A DNA stretch of 64,000 nucleotides from Alphaproteobacteria bacterium UBA1303 (GTDB lineage: Bacteria; Pseudomonadota; Alphaproteobacteria; Micropepsales; Micropepsaceae), in NCBI GenBank assembly GCA_002307315.1, contig DBTZ01000047.1, forward strand, positions 62,001 to 126,000, given 5' to 3'. The notes beneath the pieces were generated by a model. The model searched no databases. It saw nothing but the letters and a program-made list of their open reading frames with translations, and was not told the DNA's origin. The position numbers and the translations under genes are program-made. This document shows positions 52,957 to 61,058 of the stretch, in pieces. Numbering within the stretch: the first letter of the stretch is position 1; each line of letters opens with the position of its first letter.

Positions 52957-53879
52957 CGGACGATTCCCCGGCGCAGCAGAGCAGGAAGGACGGTGGCTGT
53001 CGCCAATAGCGGATGGCGCCGCTGCCACGGCGTCAACATCAGCTTTTGCCCGGAATGACGCTCCAGTTTCCACACGATATAGTCCACGCCGCCGACAAAG
53101 GTAAACAGCGCCTTCGCCAACCGTACCAGATTGAGCACCTTGCCGGGCAAGCGACGGCGGTTCCAGGCGCGGCGTGCGGCGGCAACTTTGCGTTCGTCGA
53201 TCAGGCGGCGGTAGCCGCCGTCGCCGTTCCACACCATATCGTCGACGCCCGAAATTTCGAGCAGATCGTCGAACCGGCGTGCGGCGGCGCGATAGATGGT
53301 CTCGGCGCGGGTAGCGGTCTCGACGCGCAATTCGTTACCGTAGGTTTGCCGGAACAACGCCGTCCAAGCGTCGCCGGCCCGACCATGCGCGGGGCCGAAA
53401 CGCACCGCCCAGCGCACCGCGCTTTTTGCCGCCTCGGCCAGCGTTTCGATCAACCAGGCGCGTACCGCTTCGTCGCGACAGTAAACCGGCAGCGAACTCT
53501 GGCAGAACCGCGCCCACAAGGTGGAATCGATTCCGCCCGGACGCATCCGCGCGCGGAATTGCCGGCGGGAGATTACCGCCACCTTGAAACCGATATTGGT
53601 GTCGGCATTGGCCGGCAGAAATTGCACTGTGGGCGGCAACAGCCGGTTGGCGGCGGCGGAGAGGATATTGCCGTGGAAGGCGCGATAATCGTCTACCAGT
53701 ACGTAGAGATCGACAATCCCCGGATCGCCGCTACGCAGCGCGGAACCGTAAAATAACACCGCGGCAACCGTTCGACCGTATCGGGCGGCAATGGCCGCTC
53801 CGGCGGATACGGCATCGGGCCGCGCGGGGCGCGCCATATCGGCCGCGATAATGCGATGCAAGCGAACCCGGTCGATCAT
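52953..53879 (-). CDS. Nucleotidyltransferase-like protein
   Basis: This 308-residue protein has VLFYGSALRSGDPGIVDLYVLV near residue 45; GS...D..D-like spacing recalls the nucleotidyltransferase (MNT) active site, with one Asp in DLYVL. The rest (WAVRFGPAHGRAGDAWTALFRQTYG, DYIVWKLERHSG) is helical and unfamiliar. Homologues are sometimes labelled phosphatidate cytidylyltransferase, without clear basis. It overlaps the GNAT gene by 4 bp, so it belongs to the locus. A head-group transfer role is inference. Confidence 0.6.
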   Translation of the reverse strand: MIDRVRLHRIIAADMARPARPDAVSAGAAIAARYGRTVAAVLFYGSALRSGDPGIVDLYVLVDDYRAFHGNILSAAANRLLPPTVQFLPANADTNIGFKVAVISRRQFRARMRPGGIDSTLWARFCQSSLPVYCRDEAVRAWLIETLAEAAKSAVRWAVRFGPAHGRAGDAWTALFRQTYGNELRVETATRAETIYRAAARRFDDLLEISGVDDMVWNGDGGYRRLIDERKVAAARRAWNRRRLPGKVLNLVRLAKALFTFVGGVDYIVWKLERHSGQKLMLTPWQRRHPLLATATVLPALLRRGIVR

Positions 53880-53940
53880 ATTATTGCCAACACCCTTCCC
53901 GCATCGGGCGGAACCTCGCCTTTATACCACATGTCGCCGA

Positions 53941-54894
53941 TCACATGGCCAAGAAGCGCACGGAGCGGCCGGTTCGCCAGGTCACGCATGCGTCTCCTGG
54001 ATCGAAAATTTCTCCGTCTACCACGAAGGGGGCGCCGAAGCGCACGGTCACGGACGCAGCGTTGCCGCAGCGTAGACCGTTTGCCGGATCCGCGATTAGC
54101 GATCCCCGCCACGCCCGCCACAAGGTACGCAACAATCGCCGCGGCGGTGCGCCCAGCGCCAGCCAATGCAGAGCGCCGATGCCGCTTCGGCGCTCGCCGG
54201 GAAAAGGCCAAAAACCCAACATCAACTGGTTCAGCGTGGTGGCAAGAAACAAAAAATGCGGCGAAGATGGCGGCATGACCGTTTCGTCGTCGGCGATCGC
54301 CAAATCGACACCGGAAAATTCCGATCGCGCGGCATAGGCCTGCCGCAGAACCTGCGCCATGGTCACCGCCACGCCGAGGTTCTGCTTGACGCCGTGACGG
54401 AAAATTCCGGCGGTGGCCAGGCGAGTGGCGGAGGTGAGCACGCCGGCGCCGCCGAACATACCGCGCACGACGTTGTCGTCCCATACCGCCTCCAGGCAAG
54501 GCCGTTCGCGGACAGTCATCCGGTCGGGCGTCCTGGCCGCATGCAGCAATCGGCGCACGCCGGCAACCCCGCCGCCGAAGGAACCAACATCGCGGGCGAT
54601 CAAATTGGTCTTGCCCGACGGCAAAATGGCGATGGCGGGCCAAGCCTCGCCATAGGCCGCCGGCAACGCGCCGAGAACGTCGCGCAAGGTGCCATCGCCG
54701 CCGTCGACGCCTACGACGGAAACGCCGCGCCGGGCGAAATTCGTCAGTACCTCCGACAGCGTATCGACGGACGGCGGCACGGCGAAGGCGACCGGCTCGC
54801 CTTTTCCCGCTGCGTAGGCGGCGAATTCGGCGATGGTCGAACGGCCGCCGTTTCCGTCGCTGACGGGATTGCTGACGATACCGACCCGGATCAT
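53941..54894 (-). CDS. Diacylglycerol/sphingosine-kinase family protein
   Basis: This 317-residue protein begins IRVGIVSNPVSDGNGG and has VVGVDGGDGTLRDVLGAL; GGDGT is the ATP-binding signature of DAGK, YegS and sphingosine kinases. IAILPSGKTNLIARD and FRHGVKQNLGVAVTMAQ follow. It should phosphorylate the hydroxyl of a lipid. Given serine palmitoyltransferase 55 bp upstream and a ceramide-synthase candidate downstream, a ceramide or sphingoid base is the likely substrate; a ceramide kinase of this family has been described for Caulobacter. Diacylglycerol is the alternative. Confidence 0.8.
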   Translation of the reverse strand: MIRVGIVSNPVSDGNGGRSTIAEFAAYAAGKGEPVAFAVPPSVDTLSEVLTNFARRGVSVVGVDGGDGTLRDVLGALPAAYGEAWPAIAILPSGKTNLIARDVGSFGGGVAGVRRLLHAARTPDRMTVRERPCLEAVWDDNVVRGMFGGAGVLTSATRLATAGIFRHGVKQNLGVAVTMAQVLRQAYAARSEFSGVDLAIADDETVMPPSSPHFLFLATTLNQLMLGFWPFPGERRSGIGALHWLALGAPPRRLLRTLWRAWRGSLIADPANGLRCGNAASVTVRFGAPFVVDGEIFDPGDACVTWRTGRSVRFLAM

Positions 54895-54949
54895 TTTACC
54901 ATCCCGAACACCGCCGGGCCGTTCGGCGATGGAGACGCTGTATCGGCGA

Positions 54950-56146
54950 TCATGTTCCGATCGCGCCCAGCCGGGTTCCGATGTCGGCGAAAACGCCGAG
55001 TGCCTTATCGATCTGCGCCGAGGTATGCGCAGCGGTCACGCTGGTGCGTAAGAGCGGCTCCGAGGTCGGGGTCGCCGGCGGCAAGGCGAGATTGACGTAG
55101 ACACCCGCTTCCAGCAGCGCCTTCCAGAACTGCGCCGCCATCGACACGTCGGATAGACGCACCGATACGATGGGGCTGATCTGCGGCCCCAAGGCGAAAC
55201 CCGCCGCTTCCAGTCCGCGGTAAAACCGCTCGGCGTTGGCGGCAAGCCGTTGGCGCAAGCTCGGGTCGGTCGCAATCCGCTCCAGTGCCGCCAGGGTGCA
55301 GGCCACCACTGCGGGCGGCAGAGAGGCGGTAAACATGTAGGGGCGGCAGACCAGACGCAGGATGTCGAAGCCCGGAACGTCGGAAACGCAAAAGCCGCCG
55401 ATACCGCCAAGACTCTTGGAAAAAGTCCCGACCACAAAATCGACATCGCGCTCCACACCGGCCTCTTCCGCAGCACCGCGGCCGTTCCGGCCCAGCACCC
55501 CAAAGGAATGCGCCTCGTCGGCAAGCAGCGTTGCGCCGGCCGCGCGGGTCACGGCGGCGATTTCGGCGACGGGAGCGCGGTCGCCCAACATACTGTAGAT
55601 CCCCTCGATGACGATCAGCTTTTCGCCGGGCTGGCCGTCCAGCCGCTTGAGGCGCTTGGCGAGATCGGCAGGATCGTTGTGGCGGAAACGGATCACCTGG
55701 GCATTGCCCATACGGCAGGCGTCATAGATGCTGGCATGACTGTCGGCGTCGATCAGGATGGTGTCGTCCTTGCCGGCCAGGGTGGAGATCGTAGCCAAAT
55801 TGGCCTGATAGCCGGTGGAAAAAATCATGGCGTGACGGCGGCCGAAAAAACCTGCCAACCGCAGTTCCAGTTCCTTATGCCCGCGGTAGGTGCCGTTGGC
55901 GATGCGCGAACCGGTGGTGCCGCTACCGAAGGCGCGCAAGGCATCGACGCCGCGATCGATCACCGCAGGATCGTAGGTCAGGCCAAGATAATTGTTGCTG
56001 CCGAGGATCAGCACCTTGCGGCCGTCGATCACGCCTTCGCAGGGCGAAGTCATCGCATCGAATTCGACCGCAAGCGGGTCGATCCCGAGCGCCGTCAGCG
56101 CATCGTGGGCGTGTTGAATACCGGCGAATTTGTCCAGAATACTCAT
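54950..56146 (-). CDS. spt: Serine palmitoyltransferase
   Basis: This 398-residue alpha-oxoamine synthase (PLP fold I) has SNNYLGLTYDP, GSGTTGSRIANGTYRGHKELE, DADSHASIYDACRMG, LLADEAHSFGVLGRNGRG and GTFSKSLGGIGG, where the Lys holds PLP. The family includes 8-amino-7-oxononanoate synthase and 2-amino-3-ketobutyrate ligase; an acyl carrier protein directly upstream and an SDR and acyl ligase before it favour serine palmitoyltransferase, which joins serine and a fatty acyl group to start sphingolipid synthesis. It overlaps the ACP gene by 4 bp. Confidence 0.85.
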   Translation of the reverse strand: MSILDKFAGIQHAHDALTALGIDPLAVEFDAMTSPCEGVIDGRKVLILGSNNYLGLTYDPAVIDRGVDALRAFGSGTTGSRIANGTYRGHKELELRLAGFFGRRHAMIFSTGYQANLATISTLAGKDDTILIDADSHASIYDACRMGNAQVIRFRHNDPADLAKRLKRLDGQPGEKLIVIEGIYSMLGDRAPVAEIAAVTRAAGATLLADEAHSFGVLGRNGRGAAEEAGVERDVDFVVGTFSKSLGGIGGFCVSDVPGFDILRLVCRPYMFTASLPPAVVACTLAALERIATDPSLRQRLAANAERFYRGLEAAGFALGPQISPIVSVRLSDVSMAAQFWKALLEAGVYVNLALPPATPTSEPLLRTSVTAAHTSAQIDKALGVFADIGTRLGAIGT

Positions 56147-56397
56147 GACGCCTTCTGCGCTCCCAGCGAATGCAGAACGCGTGCCAGATCGGCAACGGTT
56201 TCCACCTCGATCAACCGGTCCATCGGAACCGAAATATCGAAGTTCTCTTCCAGCCACATGACAAAATTCATCACGGCAAGGGAATCGAGGCCGAGGTCGC
56301 CCATAATGGTCGATTGCGGACCGATCGCGGTGTCCGGCGGCAGCCGTTCGCGCAGGTGGGTGACGATGACTTCGACAATGTCTTGTTCAGACAGCAT
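56143..56397 (-). CDS. Acyl carrier protein of the sphingolipid locus
   Basis: In this 84-residue protein DLGLDSLAVMNFVMWLEENF contains the Ser that takes phosphopantetheine (DSL motif). The rest follows the four-helix ACP plan (IVEVIVTHLRERLP, VETVADLARVLHSL). It is not the housekeeping ACP, whose context is fab genes. It overlaps spt by 4 bp and the SDR gene by 11 bp and probably delivers the acyl chain to Spt. Confidence 0.9.
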   Translation of the reverse strand: MLSEQDIVEVIVTHLRERLPPDTAIGPQSTIMGDLGLDSLAVMNFVMWLEENFDISVPMDRLIEVETVADLARVLHSLGAQKAS

Positions 56398-57412
56398 AAC
56401 GATACTCCCGCTTATCCGTGCGCCGACGCGAAACGAACCAATGCGCCGTTTGCATCATACCTTCGCGCAACGGCATACGCGCCTGCCAAACATTCGCCGG
56501 CGGCTGCCGCTCCGGCGCGCTCGACCAGTCGGGATGAAACAGCTCCCGCGCTTTTCCCGGCGTCAACGTGAAGGGGTGCCCGCCGATCGCGGCCAGCAGG
56601 GCGTTGACCGCCCCGACCGCCGCAAACAAGGCAAAAGGGAATTTTACGATACGGGCCCTGCCGCCGACCGCGGCGCGGATTTCCTGCGCCAGTTCGTCCC
56701 AGGTATACCCCTGTTGCCGCGCATCGGTCAGTTCGAAAGAGCCGTTCGGCGTGCCTTCGGCGCAGAAAGCCGTCACGGCGGCGGCGACGTCGGCGACGTG
56801 AATCAGCCCTACATGCGCCTTCGGTACATCCGGTATCGGCAGCAAAGGGCCGTTCGCCGCCTTGAAAAAGACCGCAGTTTCGCGATCGCCGGGACCGTAG
56901 ATCGCGGCGGGCCGGAGAATTGCCAAAGCAGACATGCCGGCGGCGGTAAAGGCGTCTTCTTCGGCACGCTTGCTCCGGGCATAAGCGGAGAGCGACGGCT
57001 CGCGCGCCGCCAAAGAGGAGACCAGGACAATCCGAGGCGGTACGGTTTGACGGGCCGCACGTGCCGCCAGCCTTTTGCCACCGTCGCGGTTGACCCGCAT
57101 AAAATCGGTCTGCTTCGCCGCCTTGATCACGCCGGCGGCATGGACCAGGACAACGGCTCCGTCGAGCAGACGCTCCAGTGCGGCCTCGTCCTCCAGCGTT
57201 CCCGGCACGATTTCGACGCCGTCGGGCGCGGCGGCGGGACGGCGGACCAGTGCGCGCACGCGCCAGCCGGCGGCCGAAAGGGCATCGACGATATGGCGGC
57301 CGAGGAAGCCCGTGCCGCCGGTCAGGGCGACGATTCCGCGTTTCTGATGCAAGCGCGAGATACGGTTGGGGATGTCGTTGGTCCGATCGGCCGCTGCCGG
57401 CAGATCGGTCAT
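56387..57412 (-). CDS. NAD(P)-dependent extended SDR, putative ceramide/ketosphinganine reductase
   Basis: This 341-residue protein has GIVALTGGTGFLGRHIVDAL as the Rossmann nucleotide loop, LVSSLAAREP, and YARSK as the YxxxK active site. LAILRPAAIYGPGD and VGLIHVADVAAAV are extended-SDR blocks. In Caulobacter a protein of this kind (CerR) reduces the keto group left by Spt. It overlaps the acyl ligase stop by 4 bp. Substrate assignment rests on context. Confidence 0.78.
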   Translation of the reverse strand: MTDLPAAADRTNDIPNRISRLHQKRGIVALTGGTGFLGRHIVDALSAAGWRVRALVRRPAAAPDGVEIVPGTLEDEAALERLLDGAVVLVHAAGVIKAAKQTDFMRVNRDGGKRLAARAARQTVPPRIVLVSSLAAREPSLSAYARSKRAEEDAFTAAGMSALAILRPAAIYGPGDRETAVFFKAANGPLLPIPDVPKAHVGLIHVADVAAAVTAFCAEGTPNGSFELTDARQQGYTWDELAQEIRAAVGGRARIVKFPFALFAAVGAVNALLAAIGGHPFTLTPGKARELFHPDWSSAPERQPPANVWQARMPLREGMMQTAHWFVSRRRTDKREYRYAV

Positions 57413-59205
57413 TGCAGCGTCTCCGGCTTGAAAGCACCGGAAAGATAGGCGGCACGGGCGCTGCGCCGGCGCAACTTGCCCGAAGAGGTCATCGGCAAGG
57501 CGTTGCGGGGAACCAACTCCACCAGCGCGCCGACCCCGTGGATTTTGCGCAAATTCGCCGTCACCGCCTGGATGAGGCTATGGCGTTTTTCGGGATCGGG
57601 CGTGCGGCACTGCACCAGCACCACCACCTGTTCCTCGCTGTGATCGTCGCGTTCGATGCTGAAAGCGGCGGCATCGCCGTTGCGCAGGCCGTCGACCTGT
57701 TCGGCGGTGTATTCCAGGTCCTGCGGCCAAATGTTGCGGCCGTTGATGATGATGATGTCCTTGGCGCGGCCGGTGATCACCAGCTCGTCGCCGACGAGAT
57801 AGCCGAGATCGCCGGTATCGAGCCAGCCGTCGGCACCGAGCGCCGCCGCAGTTTCCTCCGGCCGGCGGTCATAGCCCGACATCAGGCTGGGCCCTTGCAC
57901 GAACACGCGACCGATTTCGCGCATCCCGAGCGGCGTGCCGTCGTCGGCGCGCAGTTGGACGGTGTGGCCGGGCAGCACCCGCCCACAGGTGACGAACTTA
58001 CGCGCCGGCCCGTCCTTTGCCGCGGGAACGGCACGACGGAAATGCTCCAGTTGGTCGGCGTCGACGCGATCGATACCCAAGCCCAGGCCGGGTTGGCGGA
58101 AGGTCACCGCCAGAGTGGCCTCGGCCAGACCATAGCTCGGTACGTAGGCGGAAGGCCGGAAACCGCACGGCGAGAAGACCTGCGCGAAACGTTCGAGCAC
58201 GAGCGGACGCACCATATCTCCGCCGATGCCGGCCACTCGCCAGGATCGCAGATCGAATTCGGGGCGTGGCCCGCTTGAGGCTCGCTTGGCGCAAAGATCG
58301 TAGCCGAAGCTCGAACTGTAGGTGATGGTACCGCCGTTCAGCGCAATCAACCGCAACCAGTTCAACGGACGGCGGGCAAAATCGCGGGTCGGCATAAAAT
58401 CGACCGAAATCTGCGAGACGATAGTCGTCAGTAGAAACCCGACCAATCCCATATCGTGGTAGAAGGGCAACCAGGAAACCGCGCGGTCGCCATCGCGTAT
58501 CGCAAGGCCGTTGCCGGCAATGCCGGCGGTGTTGCTCATCAGCGCGCGATGGGTCACGGCGATGCCGGCCGGCATCCGAGTACTGCCGGAAGAAAACTGC
58601 AAATAGCTGAGTTCGTCGGGCGCCGGATGTACCGGCGTAACCGGGGCCTCCGGCAGGACAGAGAGCTGTCCGACAGTACCGCAAAGCTTCAGCGGCATTC
58701 CCGTTGCCGCTTCGGACAACCACGGCATCACCCATTCCGGCGCAATTGCCGCCGCCGCACCCGCAGCCGAGAGCATGTGACGGACCAATTCGATATAGGC
58801 TTCGCGTCCGCCGAAGGCGGTGGGCAATGGCATCGGCGCCGGGATCAGGCCGCCATACTGGCAAGCGGCAAAAGCGACGATAAAATCCGGGCCAGTATCG
58901 GCGATCAGGGCGATGCGCTCGCCCCGCCGCAATCCGGCGCCGAAGAACCTTCGCACAAGCGCGATGGCACGTTCGCGCAATTCGCGATACGGCATAGCCT
59001 CCACCAACTGGAGACGGTCGGAATAAAAATTCATCCCGCTGCGACCGGTGGCCGCGTAATCGAGAGCGTCGGCAAATGAATCGAAATGAAACCGTAGCTT
59101 GACACTGCTGGAAGTCGGCGTCGGTACGGCAACGTTAGGCGCCACGGGTTCGCGAACGTCCTTGTCGGCGTCGGGAATTGCGAAGAACACGGAATTATCC
59201 CCCAT
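57409..59205 (-). CDS. Fatty acyl-AMP ligase / acyl-ACP synthetase
   Basis: This 598-residue adenylating enzyme has YLQFSSGSTRMPAGIAVTH as the P-loop-like A3 motif, VSWLPFYHDMGLVGF (FAAL hallmark), PSYGLAEATLAVT, GWLDTGDLGYLVGDELVITGR and KDIIIINGRNIWPQDLE. It activates fatty acids as acyl-AMP and here probably loads the ACP of the locus. It is the first gene of the minus-strand run. The ATG at 59205 has no ribosome site; a GTG five codons in (59190) has GGGGGA 6 bases upstream and may be the real start. Confidence 0.9.
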   Translation of the reverse strand: MGDNSVFFAIPDADKDVREPVAPNVAVPTPTSSSVKLRFHFDSFADALDYAATGRSGMNFYSDRLQLVEAMPYRELRERAIALVRRFFGAGLRRGERIALIADTGPDFIVAFAACQYGGLIPAPMPLPTAFGGREAYIELVRHMLSAAGAAAAIAPEWVMPWLSEAATGMPLKLCGTVGQLSVLPEAPVTPVHPAPDELSYLQFSSGSTRMPAGIAVTHRALMSNTAGIAGNGLAIRDGDRAVSWLPFYHDMGLVGFLLTTIVSQISVDFMPTRDFARRPLNWLRLIALNGGTITYSSSFGYDLCAKRASSGPRPEFDLRSWRVAGIGGDMVRPLVLERFAQVFSPCGFRPSAYVPSYGLAEATLAVTFRQPGLGLGIDRVDADQLEHFRRAVPAAKDGPARKFVTCGRVLPGHTVQLRADDGTPLGMREIGRVFVQGPSLMSGYDRRPEETAAALGADGWLDTGDLGYLVGDELVITGRAKDIIIINGRNIWPQDLEYTAEQVDGLRNGDAAAFSIERDDHSEEQVVVLVQCRTPDPEKRHSLIQAVTANLRKIHGVGALVELVPRNALPMTSSGKLRRRSARAAYLSGAFKPETLQ

Positions 59206-59841
59206 TTATATTATGCAACGCACCACCGGGATAACCGGATGGAACCGTTGCGAAAAGACCGTGTAATGCTAACTTGCAGTAGCGACGGCGACCGGTCTAC
59301 CTGTCGTTCGGTCTGTCCAGAGCCGTTACAAAGCCACGGGCATACTGGCCTTTTTTCTGTCTGAGGTGTCGATCGGGTGCCTTGCCCGGCGCTCAGGATA
59401 TGGGCTTTAGTGATCACGACTCCACCATTGGAAAAATGCCAAATACGTTACAGAAAGATTAAAGTATTATATTGGGCATTTGGAGTCCGTGCCAGCCCTA
59501 CAATAGGGAATAGGTTAAAAAAACAGCATTTACAGCACGATATGACAAAATAAGCCCTCTGCCTTCGTTCTCGCGCAACTAACGCGCAGATTTCATATTT
59601 ATTATGATTTCGTGCATATGCAATAAAAATCAAAAAGTGGCCGAAGGACACATACGACCAGAAAATCTATCTGCTTTGGGAAAAGCGTTTTTTACCCTAA
59701 TTTCCGTTTTCTTCTGCAGCGGCGCATGCGAAACGGAGACGTTGTATTTGTTGTTCATTACCGATGATTGTGCAGCCCGTACGACATAGAGCGACTTAAG
59801 GGCTTTGCAATCGGTGCGGCAGTTAGCGGCGGAACGGTGCG
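59206..59841. other. 636-bp intergenic region between divergent units
   Basis: No ORF here has a credible ribosome site or family resemblance. The part from about 59440 to 59640 is clearly AT-rich compared with the flanking genes. It should contain the promoter of the large minus-strand locus (a TAATAT box lies a few bases before the first ATG) and that of the plus-strand HAD gene. No terminator, riboswitch or repeat was recognised. Confidence 0.5.
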
Positions 59842-60426
59842 ATGGCGACAGGCGTGGCAATTTTCGATTTCGATAGAACGCTTATTCGTCAGAGCAGCCT
59901 GGCTGTTTTTCTGGCCGTATTGGTAGGAAGGCGGCGGTTGTTCTTTGCAGGGGCGGCAGGGGTAGGATCTGCCGTTTTTGCGGCCGGTTCCGATCGTCGA
60001 GAGGCATTCCGCGCGACGGTGCTGCGTCGTACGCTGGCGGGAAAAAATGCCGCACAGATTTGTGCCGCGGCGGAAGAAATCTTTCTTCGTTTGGAATGGA
60101 ACCCCGAGGTTCTGGCCGCCTATGAGCGGCACCGCAAGGCGGGGCATCGCATTCTCGTGGCTACTGGCGGGTTATCTTGTTATGTGCGCCTTCTGCTCGA
60201 ACGGAAAAAGCTGACGGTGGACGGCCTGCTGGCAAGCGAAATGGTGGTGACGGAAAACGTGCTGACCGGCGAAATGGCGGGATTGTCATGCCGCAGGGAA
60301 GAGAAGGCCCGCCGCATCAAGGCTTGGCTCGCCGACGCCCCCGGCGAAATATGGGGATACGGCAACCTGCCGAACGATGCCGCCATGCTGGCTCTGACGC
60401 ATCATCCGGTTGTGGTATCGAGATAG
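59842..60426 (+). CDS. HAD-IB family phosphatase
   Basis: This 194-residue protein has VAIFDFDRTLIRQSS with the nucleophile and acid Asp (DFD), ILVATGGLSCYVRLLL (motif II), and WGYGNLPNDAAML (motif IV; the usual GNS.GD reads GNLPND, with the Asp kept). Family members include SerB and phosphatidylglycerol-phosphate phosphatases. It lies beyond the head of the sphingolipid-like locus on the opposite strand and could dephosphorylate a lipid intermediate, which is inference. Confidence 0.82.
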   Translation: MATGVAIFDFDRTLIRQSSLAVFLAVLVGRRRLFFAGAAGVGSAVFAAGSDRREAFRATVLRRTLAGKNAAQICAAAEEIFLRLEWNPEVLAAYERHRKAGHRILVATGGLSCYVRLLLERKKLTVDGLLASEMVVTENVLTGEMAGLSCRREEKARRIKAWLADAPGEIWGYGNLPNDAAMLALTHHPVVVSR

Positions 60427-60491
60427 AGTGGCGCGCCGTTTCTGTCTGAAGGCGCGGCGCTCCAGTAGACAAGGAAAACGGAACGACGGAT

Positions 60492-60983
60492 ATGGCGCAT
60501 TATTCGGTTTTGGCGCGGCTCGGCATGCTGGCGGTGTTGTGGTTCGATCTTGCCGCAGCTTACGGCGCATCGCCCGGCGTAACGGACGGCGATTGTCCCG
60601 CCGAGGGGGATGCAGTCCGCGTGCAACTGGTGTTCGACGGCATCCGTTCGAGCAAGGGGAATATAACCGTCGCGGTTTACGGCAGCCGTCCTTCGGAATT
60701 TCTGGCAAAGGGCAAGAAAGTCGCCAAGGGTCGCATCCCGGCCCGCGCCGGAACGGTTCGCGCCTGCCTGTTTTTACCCAAGCCCGGCGTCTATGCGCTG
60801 GCGGCCTATCACGACGAAGACGGCGATATGCACCTCAACCGCAATTTCATAGGTCTGCCGGCGGAAGGCTATGCCTTTTCCAACAATCCCTCATCGTTGA
60901 TCGGCCTACCGTCCTTTCGTTCCGTCGCCTTTACCGTCGGCACGAGCCTCAATGCGATGCCGCTGCATCTGCACTATCCTTGA
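60492..60983 (+). CDS. Secreted DUF2141 protein
   Basis: This 163-residue protein has a signal peptide and then the DUF2141 domain: VRVQLVFDGIRSSKGNITVAVYG, ALAAYHDEDGDMHLNRNFIGLPAEGYAFSNN. The D-x-N/D-G-D stretch is the family core. The function is unknown, but the family occurs near sphingolipid genes in several alphaproteobacteria as I recall. It follows the HAD gene by 65 bp on the same strand. Confidence 0.85.
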   Translation: MAHYSVLARLGMLAVLWFDLAAAYGASPGVTDGDCPAEGDAVRVQLVFDGIRSSKGNITVAVYGSRPSEFLAKGKKVAKGRIPARAGTVRACLFLPKPGVYALAAYHDEDGDMHLNRNFIGLPAEGYAFSNNPSSLIGLPSFRSVAFTVGTSLNAMPLHLHYP

Positions 60984-61002
60984 CGGCACCGGCCTTGCCG
61001 TC
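60982..61002 (+). terminator. Hairpin between DUF2141 and priA
   Basis: GACGGCA pairs with TGCCGTC around a 7-base loop directly at the DUF2141 stop. A short T-rich stretch (ATTTTA) follows after four bases. It is a weak candidate for termination between convergent genes. Confidence 0.4.
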
Positions 61003-61058
61003 GCCCATTTTATGACCGTCACGTCCAATCCATTCCGGTGGATCGAACGCGTGAGGCG

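Noticed and set aside
55250..57448. 732-codon plus-strand ORF opposite spt, acp and the SDR gene
   Set aside because: It crosses three real genes on the other strand and has no ribosome site or recognisable domain.
59604..59789. 61-codon ORF in the AT-rich intergenic region
   Set aside because: No ribosome site, odd Cys/Phe-rich composition, no known relatives that I recognise.
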